A stretch of 64,000 bases of DNA, taken from contig ML661900.1 in the NCBI GenBank assembly GCA_007570785.1, positions 4,484,864 to 4,548,863 on the forward strand, read 5' to 3'. The notes beneath the pieces were generated by a model that saw nothing but the letters and a program-made list of their open reading frames with translations, searched no databases and was not told the origin of the DNA. The number at the start of each line of letters is the position of its first letter. The first letter of the stretch is position 1. Source of the stretch: Antilocapra americana (taxonomy: Eukaryota; Chordata; Mammalia; Artiodactyla; Antilocapridae). Shown here one piece after another: positions 32,187 to 43,015 of this stretch. The position numbers were made by a program, and so were the translations under genes.

Positions 32187-32397
32187 TCACGGTGGCACAG
32201 TGGTAAAGAATATGCCTGCTGATACAAGAGACGCAAGAGACATGGGTTCAATCCCTGAGTGGGGAAGCTCCCCTGGAGGGGGAAACGGCAACCCAGTCTA
32301 GTATTTTTGCCTGGAAAAATCCCATGGACAGCGGAGCCTGGTGGGCTACAGTCCATGGGATGGCGAAGAGTCGAACATGACTGAACACACACACAAA
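32187..32397 (+). mobile_element. Bov-tA SINE
   Basis: Head GTGGCACAGTGGTAAAGAAT with an extra CAAGAGA duplication, then a Bov-A body ending AACATGACTGAACACACACA. Inserted at or near the end of the L1 fragment. Confidence 0.93.
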
Positions 32398-33490
32398 GAT
32401 AGTCTAAAATTGATTGAATAAATAAATAAATGGACAACTTATTTCTAAAAACAATGTTATACATTGAAGATATCTTGTAACAAATATACTAAAGAAAAAG
32501 AAAAACAATGGAAGTGTGATAATACCGCCTGTGTGGTTCCCACATGAGATAGGATGTGAAAGGGCTTTGCAAACTGTAAAGTGCCATGAAATGTGAGGTG
32601 GAGGAGCCCTGGGGATTTGCTGTTGATTGATAAGCACAAGGGAGGCCAGTTTAATGTCTCCATGGTGTGTAAGCATGTGCACAGCAGGTACACGCACATG
32701 TGTCTGTATGCCTTTAAGACCTGAGGTTCTCTGAGACTGCCACGGAGTTTTGAAGTGAGGGGGAAGAGAAGGAAGTGAAATTTCAGGATAATCTTAAAAG
32801 TGAAAAAAAAAATTATTACGTGTCAAAAGGAGTGGAGAGGCTTAAATGGCTCCCAGGTGGGACACAGAATAAAACAGTCTTTGCTTTTATTTTTCTATTG
32901 TCTCCACGCAGGGAAGATAGGCAGAGGGTTGTCATAGCAACCCTGGGCATCCGGCAGGGGGCAGCCTGGACTCTGCAGGTTTGTCTGGGTTGAACAGGGT
33001 GAGTCAGCTCAGCAGATCTCCTGGAGGATGGGGCTGGGTTCAGCCCTGTACCCATGTCCTGGAGGCCACCAGTTCCTCCTCTTCTGGGGGCCAGCACGAT
33101 GGGAAGAAGACTGATAGGAGTTGCCTCGTGGTGGGGCCAGTCCAGGTTGAGCCTAGGAGCTGATCTGAAGGTGGAGAAGTCGCAGGATGGGGATGGGATG
33201 AGATGGGTGGCTGAAGGCTTGCTGGGGCAGTAAGGGAATCCCATGTGGTAGTTAAAGAGGGGAGAGGCCATGCATGGTAACAGATTATTGAACAAGGATT
33301 GGAATAAGTGTAGGAGGGTCCACCCTGGGTGCTGGAATGGACAGCGCCTGGTGTGGAAGCTGGTGGCTCTCCCAACCTCCCCTGAGCCTGTGTTACTGGA
33401 GGAGAAGTTATAAATTTAGAGGCTAAGTCTAGAGTGAATTTGGCTTCAAAGGCAAGGGTTAGACAAGAGAGAAATGGTGAGAAGAAAAAC
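32398..33490. other. Non-genic stretch
   Basis: AT-rich until about 32530, perhaps the remaining L1 tail, with an (A)n-rich patch at 32805. The rest is ordinary. A CTCF-like core with one mismatch, CCGGCAGGGGGCAGC, sits at 32951-32965. Confidence 0.45.
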
Positions 33491-33498
33491 CCTGATTG

Positions 33499-33652
33499 GA
33501 GGGACTTCTCTGGTGGTCCAGTGGCTAAGACTCTGAACTTCTAATGCAGGGGGCCTGGGTTCAATCCCTGGTCAGAGAATTAGATCCCGCATACAGCAAC
33601 TAGACCCAATGCAGCCAGATAAATTTTTTAAATTAAAAATTTTAAAAAAAGT
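33499..33652 (+). mobile_element. tRNA-Glu-type ruminant SINE
   Basis: TTCTCTGGTGGTCCAGTGGC, GGTTCAATCCCTGGTCAGAG, AACTAGACCCAATGCAGCCA and an A/T-rich tail. CCTGATTG is duplicated at 33491-33498 and 33653-33660. Confidence 0.9.
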
Positions 33653-33789
33653 CCTGATTGACTGGAAAAGAAAAAGTAGCTATGGCAGATTCACGCATCT
33701 GGGGACATACAGAGGCCACTTTTAATGGAAATTTGAATTGGGGGAAAGAGAGAGTCCTACATTTGTGAAAAATAGCTGGGAGTTCACTG

Positions 33790-33860
33790 CCCCTTTCACT
33801 GTGTATTCCTAGGGCTGACATTCAAGAAATACGTTTTTGAATAAATGAATGAATGACAGA
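33790..33860 (-). repeat. L2 3'-terminal scrap
   Basis: TTTTTGAATAAATGAATGAA with a preceding ATTCAAGAAATACG: L2-like tail wording, short. Confidence 0.35.
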
Positions 33861-35149
33861 GGTCTGATCGAATGGTTTTCAGAACACTACATGGAAGCTC
33901 TAAGGAGGCAGTTGACACCTTCTCTCTGATCATTTGCAGGCTGGTATTGGAACTTAAGCTGCAAAAGAAACCAAGCCAACCTAAAAATGCAAATGAGGAG
34001 GTTGCTGGCCTAGGAAACCAAAGGACTCTGAGCGTCACATGGCCCAGGGCATATCCGGAGCATCTGGCAACCTAAACTGGGAAAAAGTGGTCACAGTTCC
34101 TTCTTAAGGCCAAATGATAAAAACCCATATTTGTATCAAGTGGTGACTGACAACAGTCCATTCCTGTCAAGAAAGTACCACATTGTGCCAGGTGTCTGTT
34201 TAGGCTTCTTTAAGTCCTGCTTGGACTTAATAAACCACGATTCTGATACACGTGCCAACCTCACAGTCTGACGTCCTGGAAGTTACACTTTCCAAACAGC
34301 TTCAAATGAAAAGCAGACGCATAGGCAGTGGGAAGTCTTTGATGGGTAAGTAACTCCAGCTAGTGGAAATGTAGATTCTAGGGCACGGTCAGGGCAGACC
34401 CCTTTACCCGGTGGCTCTTGCTGCACCCTTGTTTCAAAGGAAAGAGGCTTTGCGATACACTGGGGCTTGGGGTCTTTGGATCTCCGGGTTCGGTCAAGCC
34501 CTAGGGACTCTCGACTGAAGGCTGAGCAAGGGTAGCCTTGGGAGAGAGTTCTTGGGAGGCCAACAAGCCTTGAGAGACCTCTCAAGCTTGAGAAGTCAAG
34601 AAAAGCTCAGAACAAGAAACCTAGAACCCATTTTCCATTCATGACAGAGCCCTGCTCCCTCTAGTCATCAAAGAACTGTCTCCCTGGTGAAGGCCCACAT
34701 GGCTTCTAAAAGCAGGCAGCATATACCATGGGGTCAAAGGGCATGAGCACACCTCACGGACCCACCAGCTTTGGCCAAAACTTTTGTTTTCTCTGTGAAT
34801 CAGGGAGTCAGTGGGACAAAACATCCTTCAAAAAGCCACTATAAGGACAGAATAAGATAATGAATACTCAAGAGCTTCATTCAGGGTAATATGCCCCAAG
34901 GAATTACTAGTATTCTTGTTGCTGTTATTGATTCACTGGGTAGAAGGGGGTCCCTTCCCACAGTCCCTGGAGATTCAGAAGCCTCTCTGAGCCTTCCAGC
35001 AGCGTCCCTGCTCTGCACTGTGAGATCTTGGCTGACAGCTCTTCTGTCTTCCTGAAGCGCCTCCAACATCTCTTGCCTGTGGCAATTGTGTGTGTGTTGC
35101 TTGAACATGGAGAAATCACATTTCTCCATGCAAATATTTACTCCAGGTG
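33861..35149. other. Non-genic stretch
   Basis: No gene. 34080-34260 is AT-leaning and may hold an unrecognised old repeat. Confidence 0.4.
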
Positions 35150-35520
35150 ACATCTGTCACTCACATCCACACCAGATACACCCCACCTCTAACCATGTTC
35201 CTGCTGTTCTCCACCTAGAACCTGCTCCAGCTGAGTGCGCTGAGGTCCAGCTCCAATGCCTCCTTCATCAGGGAGTCCTCCTGGATTTCTCCCAGCCCAG
35301 CCAGAAGATCAATGCCAGGATCTGGGAGGAGAGGACAAGAAATCAGGCTCAACCTTAGCCTCTCTGGTTTATGCCATGATTGGTAATCAGTGAGCCTCCC
35401 TGGAGGGAGTGTGCCTCTGTCACACCACCTGGTCTTTGCCTGCTTACCTGTCTGTCTCTCCCTCTGACTGTGAACTACTGCAGGGGAGGACAGGGTCTGA
35501 CTTGCCCAGGGTGAGGAGAA
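35150..35520 (+). repeat. L2 LINE 3'-end relic
   Basis: TCCTTCATCAGGGAGTCCTC (L2 phrase), then CTGTGAACTACTGCAGGGGA and GGACAGGGTCTGACTTG, matching the L2 'stop and gene-end' text in order. Confidence 0.55.
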
Positions 35521-35639
35521 GGGGAAGGAAAAGCCACCTCTTTCCCCAATATAGGGGGAAATGCTGGTTGGTAAAGAAGTTCTCAGAAACCTGATGTCAG
35601 AGGTAGGGGTGGGGACCTAAGTCAATCCCTTCTTTGGAG

Positions 35640-35740
35640 ATTGAGAGCCAAAATGAGAAAGGGACTTGCCTAAGGTCACACAGCCTTATGTGGCTGTGAC
35701 TTATGTGACTTAGGACTCAAGCTCACGTCCTAAGCCACTG
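35640..35740 (-). repeat. MIR SINE relic
   Basis: GGGACTTGCCTAAGGTCACA plus a short internal duplication of TATGTG(G/A)CT. Confidence 0.6.
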
Positions 35741-36399
35741 TGTCTGCCTCCTGTCCCCTCCTTGCCCCAGGCCTTGGACTCTAGGACCTCCAGCCAGGGA
35801 GGGTGGCACCTTCCTGTGAAATGAGGGAGGGTGCTAAGTGAGAGGAGGGGTCCTTAGCTTGGTCTGGGCCACCCAGACCACCCCAGGCCTTCTCCATGTC
35901 AAATGCAACATTTGTTGAACAGAATTGAATTTACCGTTCGATTGTAGGAGATGTAATTCGATCTGGGTCTTATGAAACCCTTAATAAAGTCAAGGTATTA
36001 CTGTTATCTCCTGATTTTTTTTTTCATGTGTTAAAAGAGGCACTGGACAAGGGGTGCTCAGCTGGGAGTGAGGGAGTCTGTCTGCTTCTCTTGGATCTGC
36101 TGCCACCATGCCATATGCCCTGGAGAAGACACCCCTCTGCTCGGTCCTGGAAGCCAAGGTCTTCATCCTCAAGGCAGGGACTGTCCATCAGCCCTGATGA
36201 CATCAGAGGAGATGGCCAGGAAAGGAAAGGGGGTTGGATTCCCTAGGGGTTGAAAGTGCAGAGGAAGACAGCTAACATTGATTAGGCACTTTCTGTTTGC
36301 CAGGGTCTCTATCCCCTTTAGCACATTGTATACTCCTGGCATCCTTGTGGGGCAGGGTCATCAGAAAGGAATGTTTGCTAAGATCTCAGTTTTCTTCTT
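35741..36399. other. Non-genic stretch with a possible regulatory patch
   Basis: 35900-36000 is an AT-rich patch (GAATTTACCGTTCGATTGTA, TGTAATTCGATCTGGG) containing CpGs, uncommon for neutral DNA here. 36265-36350 is probably a reverse MIR start. Confidence 0.3.
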
Positions 36400-36750
36400 T
36401 CAAGCATGTGGTAAGGCATTGAACTCCCCTGTTGCCTTTGAAGTCAGACATGGCCATGTGACTTGCTTTGACCAATGAACTATTAGTGCAAATTACCTAT
36501 GTGGCTTTAGAGGGAGCTTCAGAGCCAGTGCCCCAGCTGGGCCATGCCTCTTCCCATTGCTATGGTATCATGCGCACCATGTTGAAACAGGGAAAGCTCC
36601 TTCAGCCTGGGGTCCTGAGTGACAGTTAAGAATGGCCCCTTTTGCCCCCAGTTGCAGTTGTATGAGAAATGCATCTAAGGTATTTTAAGTCTCTGAGATT
36701 TTTAAGGCTGTTTGTTATTGCAGCAAAACCTACCTAGCCTGACTAACACA
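36400..36750 (+). mobile_element. MLT1-type ERVL-MaLR LTR
   Basis: GGCCATGTGACTTGCTTTGA, CCAATGAACTATTAGTGCAA, TCTGAGATTTTTAAGGCTGT and TTGTTATTGCAGCAAAACCT match an MLT1 LTR in order. No internal viral region. Confidence 0.72.
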
Positions 36751-36759
36751 GTGCTGCTC

Positions 36760-36890
36760 TGAACCAGTTTTCTAGATGAGGAAACAGAAGCTTAGTGAGG
36801 TTCAGTAACTTGCTGGGGAACCAGAGTGAGTAAGTAGTTCACTCAGTTTCTATATACCTGATCCAAGACCACACTCTTCCTAAGCTGGGG
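36760..36890 (-). repeat. MIR SINE relic
   Basis: TTTTCTAGATGAGGAAACAG and AGCTTAGTGAGGTTCAGTAA in reverse MIR order. Confidence 0.72.
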
Positions 36891-37089
36891 TTCAGTGTCT
36901 GCCCAGGCTGGTTAGGAATGGTCAGACTCCAGTCAGTGGGGATGGGGACCCACTGCTCAGCATCCACATCTCCTCATTTTCCACTCCACTGAGTGTAGTG
37001 TGCCTGTAACCCCTCCAAGTGACCTGTTGGAAAGGCAAGATTCAGGTCTTTCAGTCTGTGAGGGCTGGTGGAGGTCAGAGGCAAGAAGT

Positions 37090-37320
37090 TTGGGGAGGTC
37101 ATGGATACAGTCCAGAGTTAGGCAGACCTGGATTCTAATCCTGGTTCTGCTACCCTAGCTGAGTGAACTTGGGCAAGATATTCTCCTTCTCTGAGCCTCA
37201 GTTTTCTCAAGTGTCAAGTGGGAATAATCTTCCCTAGATACTGTAAGAATGAAATGAGACACAAAGATCTTGGCATGTGGTAGGACCTGCTACTTGGGTT
37301 CCGTTATTACTGGAGGCAAC
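37090..37320 (+). repeat. MIR SINE, near full length
   Basis: CAGACCTGGATTCTAATCCT, AACTTGGGCAAGATATTCTC, TGAGCCTCAGTTTTCTCAAG and ATGAAATGAGACACAAAGAT follow forward MIR from the tRNA head to the 3' part. Confidence 0.88.
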
Positions 37321-37409
37321 ATACAGAGCTGAGGCCTCTTCACTCTCTACCCCTGCCCTTCCTACCTCCTCAACAGGAACAAAGGCAGACTTCCCTGCTC
37401 TGATTTCTC

Positions 37410-37520
37410 TTGTTGTTGTTGCTGTTCAGTCTCTCACTCATGTCTGACCCCATGGACTGCAGCATGCCAGGTTTCCCTGTCCTTCACTATCTCCCAGAGT
37501 TTGCTCAAAGTCATGTCTGC
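37410..37520 (-). mobile_element. BovB (RTE) LINE 3'-end fragment, reverse
   Basis: TGTTGTTGTTGCTGTTCAGT, CCATGGACTGCAGCATGCCA and CTATCTCCCAGAGTTTGCTC are the reverse of the BovB 3' end. With the plus-oriented BovB end at 38112-38222 it forms an inverted repeat. Confidence 0.88.
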
Positions 37521-37919
37521 TGTCCTGTTTTCTCTAGACACATCTTAAAGGAAGCTTGCTCCATCATCTGACAGGGCCCTACTCAACCCCTGGGGGAGTG
37601 AAGGAGAGCTCTGTGACCACATGTATAGTCAAAGAAGAGAGGCTTTCCCAGTATCACACATTAGAAGGTGCTGGTGGAGCTGGTATCACTGTGCTGGCCT
37701 TCTTGTTCAGCAGCCCCATTTTCCAAAGGTCTGGAGGAGGCATCCCAAGAAGGAAGACTGGCTGCCCCAGACATGCCAGGCAGGGCTTCCAGGAAGAGGA
37801 GCTGAGGGAGAGCTGCAGATTCAGTGGAGGCAATGGTCCTACTTTAGAACTGCCCATGCGGCCCCGTTCTACCCCAGCCCCAAGCTCTTCTTCAAGTTGC
37901 CACCCCAGTCTCTTCTTTA
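37521..37919. other. Non-genic spacer between BovB copies
   Basis: A 131-codon plus frame (37556-37951) is open but has no domain and runs into the BovB fragment. No gene called. Confidence 0.4.
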
Positions 37920-38222
37920 AACCAGTCAATTCTAAAGGAAACCAACCCTGAATATTCGTTGGAAGGACTGACGCTGAAGCTCCAATACTTTGGCTCCCTG
38001 ATGCAAAGAGCCGACTCATTGGAAAAGACCCCACTGCTGGGGAAGATCGAAGACAGGAGAAGAAGGGAATGACAGAGGATGAGATGGTTGGATGGCGTCA
38101 CTGACTCAATTGACATGAGCTTGCGCAAACTCCAGAAGATAGTGAAGGACAGGGAACCCTAGAGTGCTGCAGTCCATGGGGTCGCAAAGAGTCGGACACA
38201 ACTGAGCGGCTGAACAACAACA
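37920..38222 (+). mobile_element. BovB (RTE) LINE 3'-end fragment, forward
   Basis: Encodes, with stops and changes, the extreme C-terminus of the BovB ORF: GAGATGGTTGGATGGCGTCA, CTCAATTGACATGAGCTTGC, TCGCAAAGAGTCGGACACAA, then an (AACAAC)n end. Strongly 5'-truncated and inactive. Confidence 0.92.
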
Positions 38223-38439
38223 CAGCCTCTTCCTGCCAGCCCACTCTTCTTGATCCAGAGAGCCCCTCTCTACAGCGCTGCTTCTCCAGAGCATGGCCAC
38301 ACTGGGTCAGGCCTCTGCTCGGGGCAGGCCCTCCTTCAGGGTCGGGACCATATGAACTCATCCCTGCGTCCCCAACAAACGCCAGGGATCGTGTCCAGAA
38401 TGACCACACCGGTGGCAGCTGCCTTTAATGAGACCTGCT

Positions 38440-38590
38440 CTAGCCCCTGGGCTATGTGCACATCACAAAAATCCTACAGGCGAGGGGTTATGAGCCCATT
38501 TTACAGATTGAGGAAACTGAGGCTCAAGAAGGCTCACTTGGCAGAGGTACTACAGGTATGAAGAGATGGAGCTGGATTCATAGCCAGGTC
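38440..38590 (-). repeat. MIR SINE relic
   Basis: CCCATTTTACAGATTGAGGA, AACTGAGGCTCAAGAAGGCT and a CTTGGCAGAGGTACTACAG block in reverse MIR order. Confidence 0.75.
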
Positions 38591-40630
38591 CCCAAAGCCG
38601 TATTCTTAACACACTCACCCCTCAGTCCCTAACCAGATGGGTGGGTGGAAACCATCCTCTCCTTTCAGCTCCCCCAACCCTCCCAAGCTTCATCTCCCAC
38701 CTCCTACTTCCTGTTCTCCAGGCAGCCCTCCACACCTGCCTGGGCCGTGTAGCCTACCACCACCCAACGAGTCTGTGATGCACTCAGGTTAGATGGATGC
38801 CTGCCCCTGACCAGGAGCGCGGCCCAAGTCTTCTGGCCGTGTCTGCCCCAGTGTACCTGTCCACAGGTGAAGGCTCAGCAAACAGGGATAAGGGTGAGAA
38901 ACCCAGAAAGGGACAAAGAGCTGACCTGAAATCTCGAGCCAGGCACAGGTTTGCATGTTTTAAGGACAAGGTTTACCCAAGGCCTGCACTGGGGGTTAAA
39001 GGCACGCTGAGCCTGCTGTGGCCCAGGGACAAGCTCTGCAGAACACAGAACCCTGATCAACTCTCCGCAGGAGCCCCCACCCTCCTGCCGCTGCCTCTGT
39101 CTTACTCCATCTCTCCCTCCTTGCTTTCCCACCCCCTTCCCCTGCCCTTTTTCCCTTCCTAAAAAACACAGAAAAAAATGGGATTCAGAAGCCTACACCG
39201 CCTGCAAAGTATGGTTCAGCCTCCCCAAAAGAGGAAATGCCAGCGTGCGGGTTCTCATGGCAACCCCAGCTCCTCCCCACCCAGCCGCCCTGTGCCCATA
39301 TGGTGAGATGCGCACGGCGCTGACTCAGCCGGGCCCTGGGGTCCCAGGCCTAGGCCTCAATGTGGTCAGTGTTGGTTTATTCGGCTGCCTTGGCCACAGT
39401 CTATCCTCCTGAGCAAACAAGACTACCTCTTATAGGAACTCTTTGGGGGTGCTAAGCCCTACCCAGGATGCAGGCAGGTAGGGGCAGTATTAAGGAGCTG
39501 CTTCGGCCCCGAGAATGGGAATTCTGTGATCTGATGTAGCCTTTGAATTCTGTTTTTCAACCTTCAAGGCAGAACAGAGTGGGCTGGTCAAACAGGGTCA
39601 GAGGGAGCTCCCCTGCTCCCCCCTCCCCTCTGCCCTTGCTCCCCATGCCCTGGACATTAGAATTTCCACGTCAGGTGTGGAGGGATGCAGGAAGCAGGAT
39701 GACCTGGAGAGGGTTTTCTTGGTCCTGGCAGCCGTGCACCAGCAACTTGTCCCCACTCCATCCCAAGACACAGCGCGCATGCTGGTCTCAGAGCTGTGGA
39801 ATGAGGAATCAAGGCTTGCGCCCTTACGAAGGCTAAGCTGCCCCAGGGCGCTGTCTCCTTGTGTCTCTAACTGTTCCCCGTGCTCAGAGCAGCTCCTACC
39901 AGCCTCCTGTGTGGACTCCTAGTTTTCCAGGCCAGTTGGCATTTTCACGGCTAATGAAACGGAAGCTAGTGCCAGGCAGGCTTGGGGACAGCAGGGCTGG
40001 CGGCTGAGAAGCAAACCTTCCAGGGCCTGGCACCCATGCTGCTTCCTTTTCCAGGGCCCTGCAGGACTAGACAAGCACAGCGGGGCGGCGCAGGGATGTC
40101 TAGGTCTCTGGTACTGCCTGGATCCCTACCTGACTCGGAGCAGCTTCCCAGACCTCAGTCAGCCCTAGGTCACCTTCAAAGATCCACCCTGGGTGGGCTA
40201 CATGTAGTGGGAGTTAAGTGGGGACCCAGGCCCCAAACCTGAGGGGAGTGAAGGCTGGGACCCGCTTAGTCTGGCTTCATGTACACAGTTCTCTCTGCCA
40301 CTGTGGGGCCATCCTCCTGGAAGCTCTAAACCCAAAATTCGCCTGTCTCGATCCTTCTTGTATCTTCTCATTTCTAATCCCTCTCCCCAGGCCATACACA
40401 TGTCTATGAGTGTCAGAGTCAGGACACCCAAAGAGGATGCGCCTGACCCTTAGGTGCATATAGGTGGGGCCTAGGGAGGGTCAGAAACCGCACAAGTTCA
40501 CACAGCAAGTCTGAGGTCAAGCCCTCAGCCCTGAAATAGAACCCCTGCCTCCCTGCTCAGGGTCTCTCGGCATATCATGCTGCTTTCTCTGATTCTCCCT
40601 TTCAGCTGATGGGAGGAAAGGGAGGAAGGA
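38591..40630. other. Non-genic GC-rich stretch
   Basis: No gene. It contains an ARE/MARE-type site at 39319-39329, listed separately, and a small reverse MIR scrap at 40480-40520 (TTCACACAGCAAGTCTGAGG). Several pairs of antisense open frames have no domain. Confidence 0.4.
39319..39329. promoter_or_regulatory. MARE/antioxidant-response-like palindrome
   Basis: GCTGACTCAGC is a perfect 11-bp palindrome. It equals the TPA-type MAF recognition core and contains TGACTCAGC, an NFE2/NRF2-type element. It lies in a short CpG-containing patch (39290-39345). Confidence 0.35.
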
Positions 40631-40694
40631 TAGATGGATGGATGGATGGATGGATGGATGGTGGATGGATGGATGGATAGATGAGTAGATGGAT
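40631..40694. repeat. (TGGA)n tetranucleotide repeat
   Basis: About 15 units, with one GGTGGA interruption and ATAG/GTAG variants at the 3' side. Preceded by a GGAGGAAGGA tract. Confidence 0.96.
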
Positions 40695-41431
40695 GGGGGG
40701 GGCTGTGGGGAGTCGGGAGCAGAGATCCAGGAACAGATGGGCTTTGAGGCTCCTCCGCAGGGGCTTGGGGGAGGGGGAGGAGGCCTAGAGAACCTGGAAC
40801 TGTTACAAAGTTGCGAGTTAAAACATTCTTCACACTCCCGCCTCCTTTACTGTTCTGATGCACCAAGACGTGACAAAAATGTGTCAGATTTTTAAAAAAC
40901 CACACACATACACAAATGCCAGTCCCCATCTCTGCCGCCTGCCCAAGCTTGGGCCATCTGTTCCCCAGGGGTGGGAGGGGAGTGGAGCTTGGCAGTCGGT
41001 GTCAGCATTCTGGTGACCCCCAACCCTGGGTCTGGACCAACAGCCTGGCCCAGAAATGGCCCTCTGGTAATGGTGGGACGTCTAGGAAGGTGAGGGCTTG
41101 GACACTTGGCTAGTCCCCAACCGTGCTGGCCCACCCTACTGCCAGACCACTGTCACCTCTGTCCACCCTGGGGTTCAGTGCACGCACAGCTCCTCACTGA
41201 GCTGGGCACTGCCCCTTCTCTCCAATTTGCTGTGTTTGTGTGCACAAGGTCTGGGAGACCCCTCATGGTGTGAGGTCAGAGAGGAGAAGCTTGCCCAGGT
41301 CCAAGTGCATCCCCTCATTCATTCATTCAATGAATGAATGTCTTCCAACAGAAGGGTGGTGAAGACAAGAAAACAGGTGGGCCTCGTGGCAACGGCTGGA
41401 GGGGGATCAGTGAGATCAATCATCGTGATGT
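40695..41431. other. Non-genic stretch
   Basis: Purine-rich at first (GGGGGAGGGGGAGGAGG at 40768). An exact hairpin lies at 41315-41340, described as a finding. No gene. Confidence 0.4.
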
Positions 41432-41518
41432 GTCTGGGACTGTCCTGGTTTTGGCACTAAAACTTTTGCATCCTGGAAATGCCTCGGTCCCAGGTAAACC
41501 AGGATGACTGGTCACCCG
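41432..41518. repeat. Old interspersed repeat (family not assigned)
   Basis: CTGGGACTGTCCTGGTTTTG, AATGCCTCGGTCCCAGGTAA and GGATGACTGGTCACCC are familiar mammalian-repeat text, and the second half recurs at 55957-56032. I do not assign the family. Confidence 0.45.
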
Positions 41519-41545
41519 GTGGCCACTTTAAGATGGGCATACATG

Positions 41546-41752
41546 CATGCGTGCGTGCTCAGTCGTGTCCGACTCTTTGTGATTCCATGGATTGGGCTCC
41601 TCTGTCCATGGGATTTCCCAGGCAAGAATGCTAGAGTGGGTTGTCATTTCCTTCTCCAGGGGATCTTCCCCACCCAGAGATCGAACCTGTGTCTCATGCA
41701 TCTCTTGCAGTGGCAGGTGGATTCTTTTCCACTAGCACCACTTGGGAAGCAC
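41546..41752 (-). mobile_element. Bov-tA SINE
   Basis: Near-consensus reverse copy (GTGCTCAGTCGTGTCCGACT) with the flanks TGGGCATACATG (41534-41545) and TGGGCACATATG (41753-41764) as an imperfect target duplication. Confidence 0.94.
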
Positions 41753-41974
41753 TGGGCACATATGAGCTGAGTCCAAACATGGGGACTCAGTGTGAGGGTC
41801 TGAGACCCCGAGAAAGAAAGGTAGGCTCTAGGAGGTGAGGGAGTAGGCCCTGGACGGGAGTAAGGGTTTTACTTGGTCACAGAGTCAAATTTTACTGTGG
41901 TCATAGAGTCAAATTAGGGAGCAGTTGGTGCAAAGGTTATAGCCTGTCCAGAATTTTTCAAAAATTCATCAAAG

Positions 41975-42219
41975 GAGGCTTCCCTGGTGACCTGGTGGTT
42001 AAGAATCTGCCTGCCAATGTAGGGGACACGGGTTAGATCCCTGGTCCAGGAAGATCCAAGGGGGGGAAACTAAGCCTGTGCACCTGGTACCTGTGCTCCA
42101 CAAGAGAGGCCACTGTAATGACAAGCCTGCACACCTCAAAGAGGAGTAGCTCCCAGCTAGAGAACGCCTGCCTGCTGCAACGAAGACACAGCGCAGCCAA
42201 AAATAAATAAATGTTTAAA
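41975..42219 (+). mobile_element. tRNA-Glu-type ruminant SINE (CHR-like), long copy
   Basis: Head GCTTCCCTGGTGACCTGGTG, body with AACGCCTGCCTGCTGCAACG, and tail AGCCAAAAATAAATAAATG. It is bounded by a perfect 15-bp duplication, AAAAATTCATCAAAG, at 41960-41974 and 42220-42234. Confidence 0.95.
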
Positions 42220-42370
42220 AAAAATTCATCAAAGCTGGAGACATAGGCTCGGGTATGTGAAGCTGGCAGGGACTAGATCTTGCCAGGTCTCCAAAGCTTC
42301 CCGAGGGAGTGGGGACTTCAGCCAAAGAGCATCAGGGAGCCACGGAAGGGAATGAAAAAGTGAAAAAATG

Positions 42371-42570
42371 TGTTAGTTGCTCAGTCGTGTCCGACTCTAT
42401 GTGACCCCCGTGGACTGTATCAGGCTCCTCTGTCCATGGAACTCTCCAGGCAAGAATACTGGAGGTTAGCTGTTCCCTTCTCCAGGGGATATTCCTGACC
42501 CAGGGATCAAACTCAAGTCTCTTACATTGCAAGGTAGATTCTTTACTGTGTGAGCCACCACAGAAGCCCA
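42371..42570 (-). mobile_element. Bov-tA SINE
   Basis: Reverse copy: TTGCTCAGTCGTGTCCGACT, CAGGCAAGAATACTGGAG, and a head ending GTGTGAGCCACCACAGAAGC. Confidence 0.93.
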
Positions 42571-42689
42571 CTGAAGGGTATAATGTGGGTTCAATGTGGT
42601 CAGATTTCCAAGTAAGAAACCCAAAGGCCACAGGCTGGTCAAGCCTCTATGTAGGGCCCCATAACACCATCCATCACTGTACTCACTCC

Positions 42690-42890
42690 CTTATGTAGGA
42701 GAGTCTGGTCATCCTTCAGGGCCCAGCCTAAATGCCACCTCCTCTGAGAAGTCTTCCATGATTGCTGAGAGAAGCAGGGGCAATCATGCCCTACTCTGGT
42801 CTCCTCCACCCTGAGGATCCCCAAGTCTAGGTCCCAAGGGAGCCCTTACCACAGTGGCTACCCTGCCACCTCCCACACTTTGTCACACTA
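42690..42890 (+). repeat. L2 LINE 3' coding relic
   Basis: CATCCTTCAGGGCCCAGCCT, AAATGCCACCTCCTCTGAGA and AGTCTTCCATGATTGC match the L2 3' ORF text in order. Confidence 0.7.
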
Positions 42891-43015
42891 GATCCTCAAA
42901 GCCATCTGACCAGATCCATTTCCAGGTGTGGCCACGGAGTCTCAGAGAGGGGAAGTGGTTTGTTTACGATCATACAGCATTTGACGGTTGAGGTCAGTTT
43001 GGAACCATGTCACTT
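42891..43015 (-). repeat. MIR SINE relic
   Basis: AGATCCATTTCCAGGTGTGG, GTCTCAGAGAGGGGAAGTGG and GATCATACAGCATTTGACGG in reverse MIR order. Confidence 0.6.
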
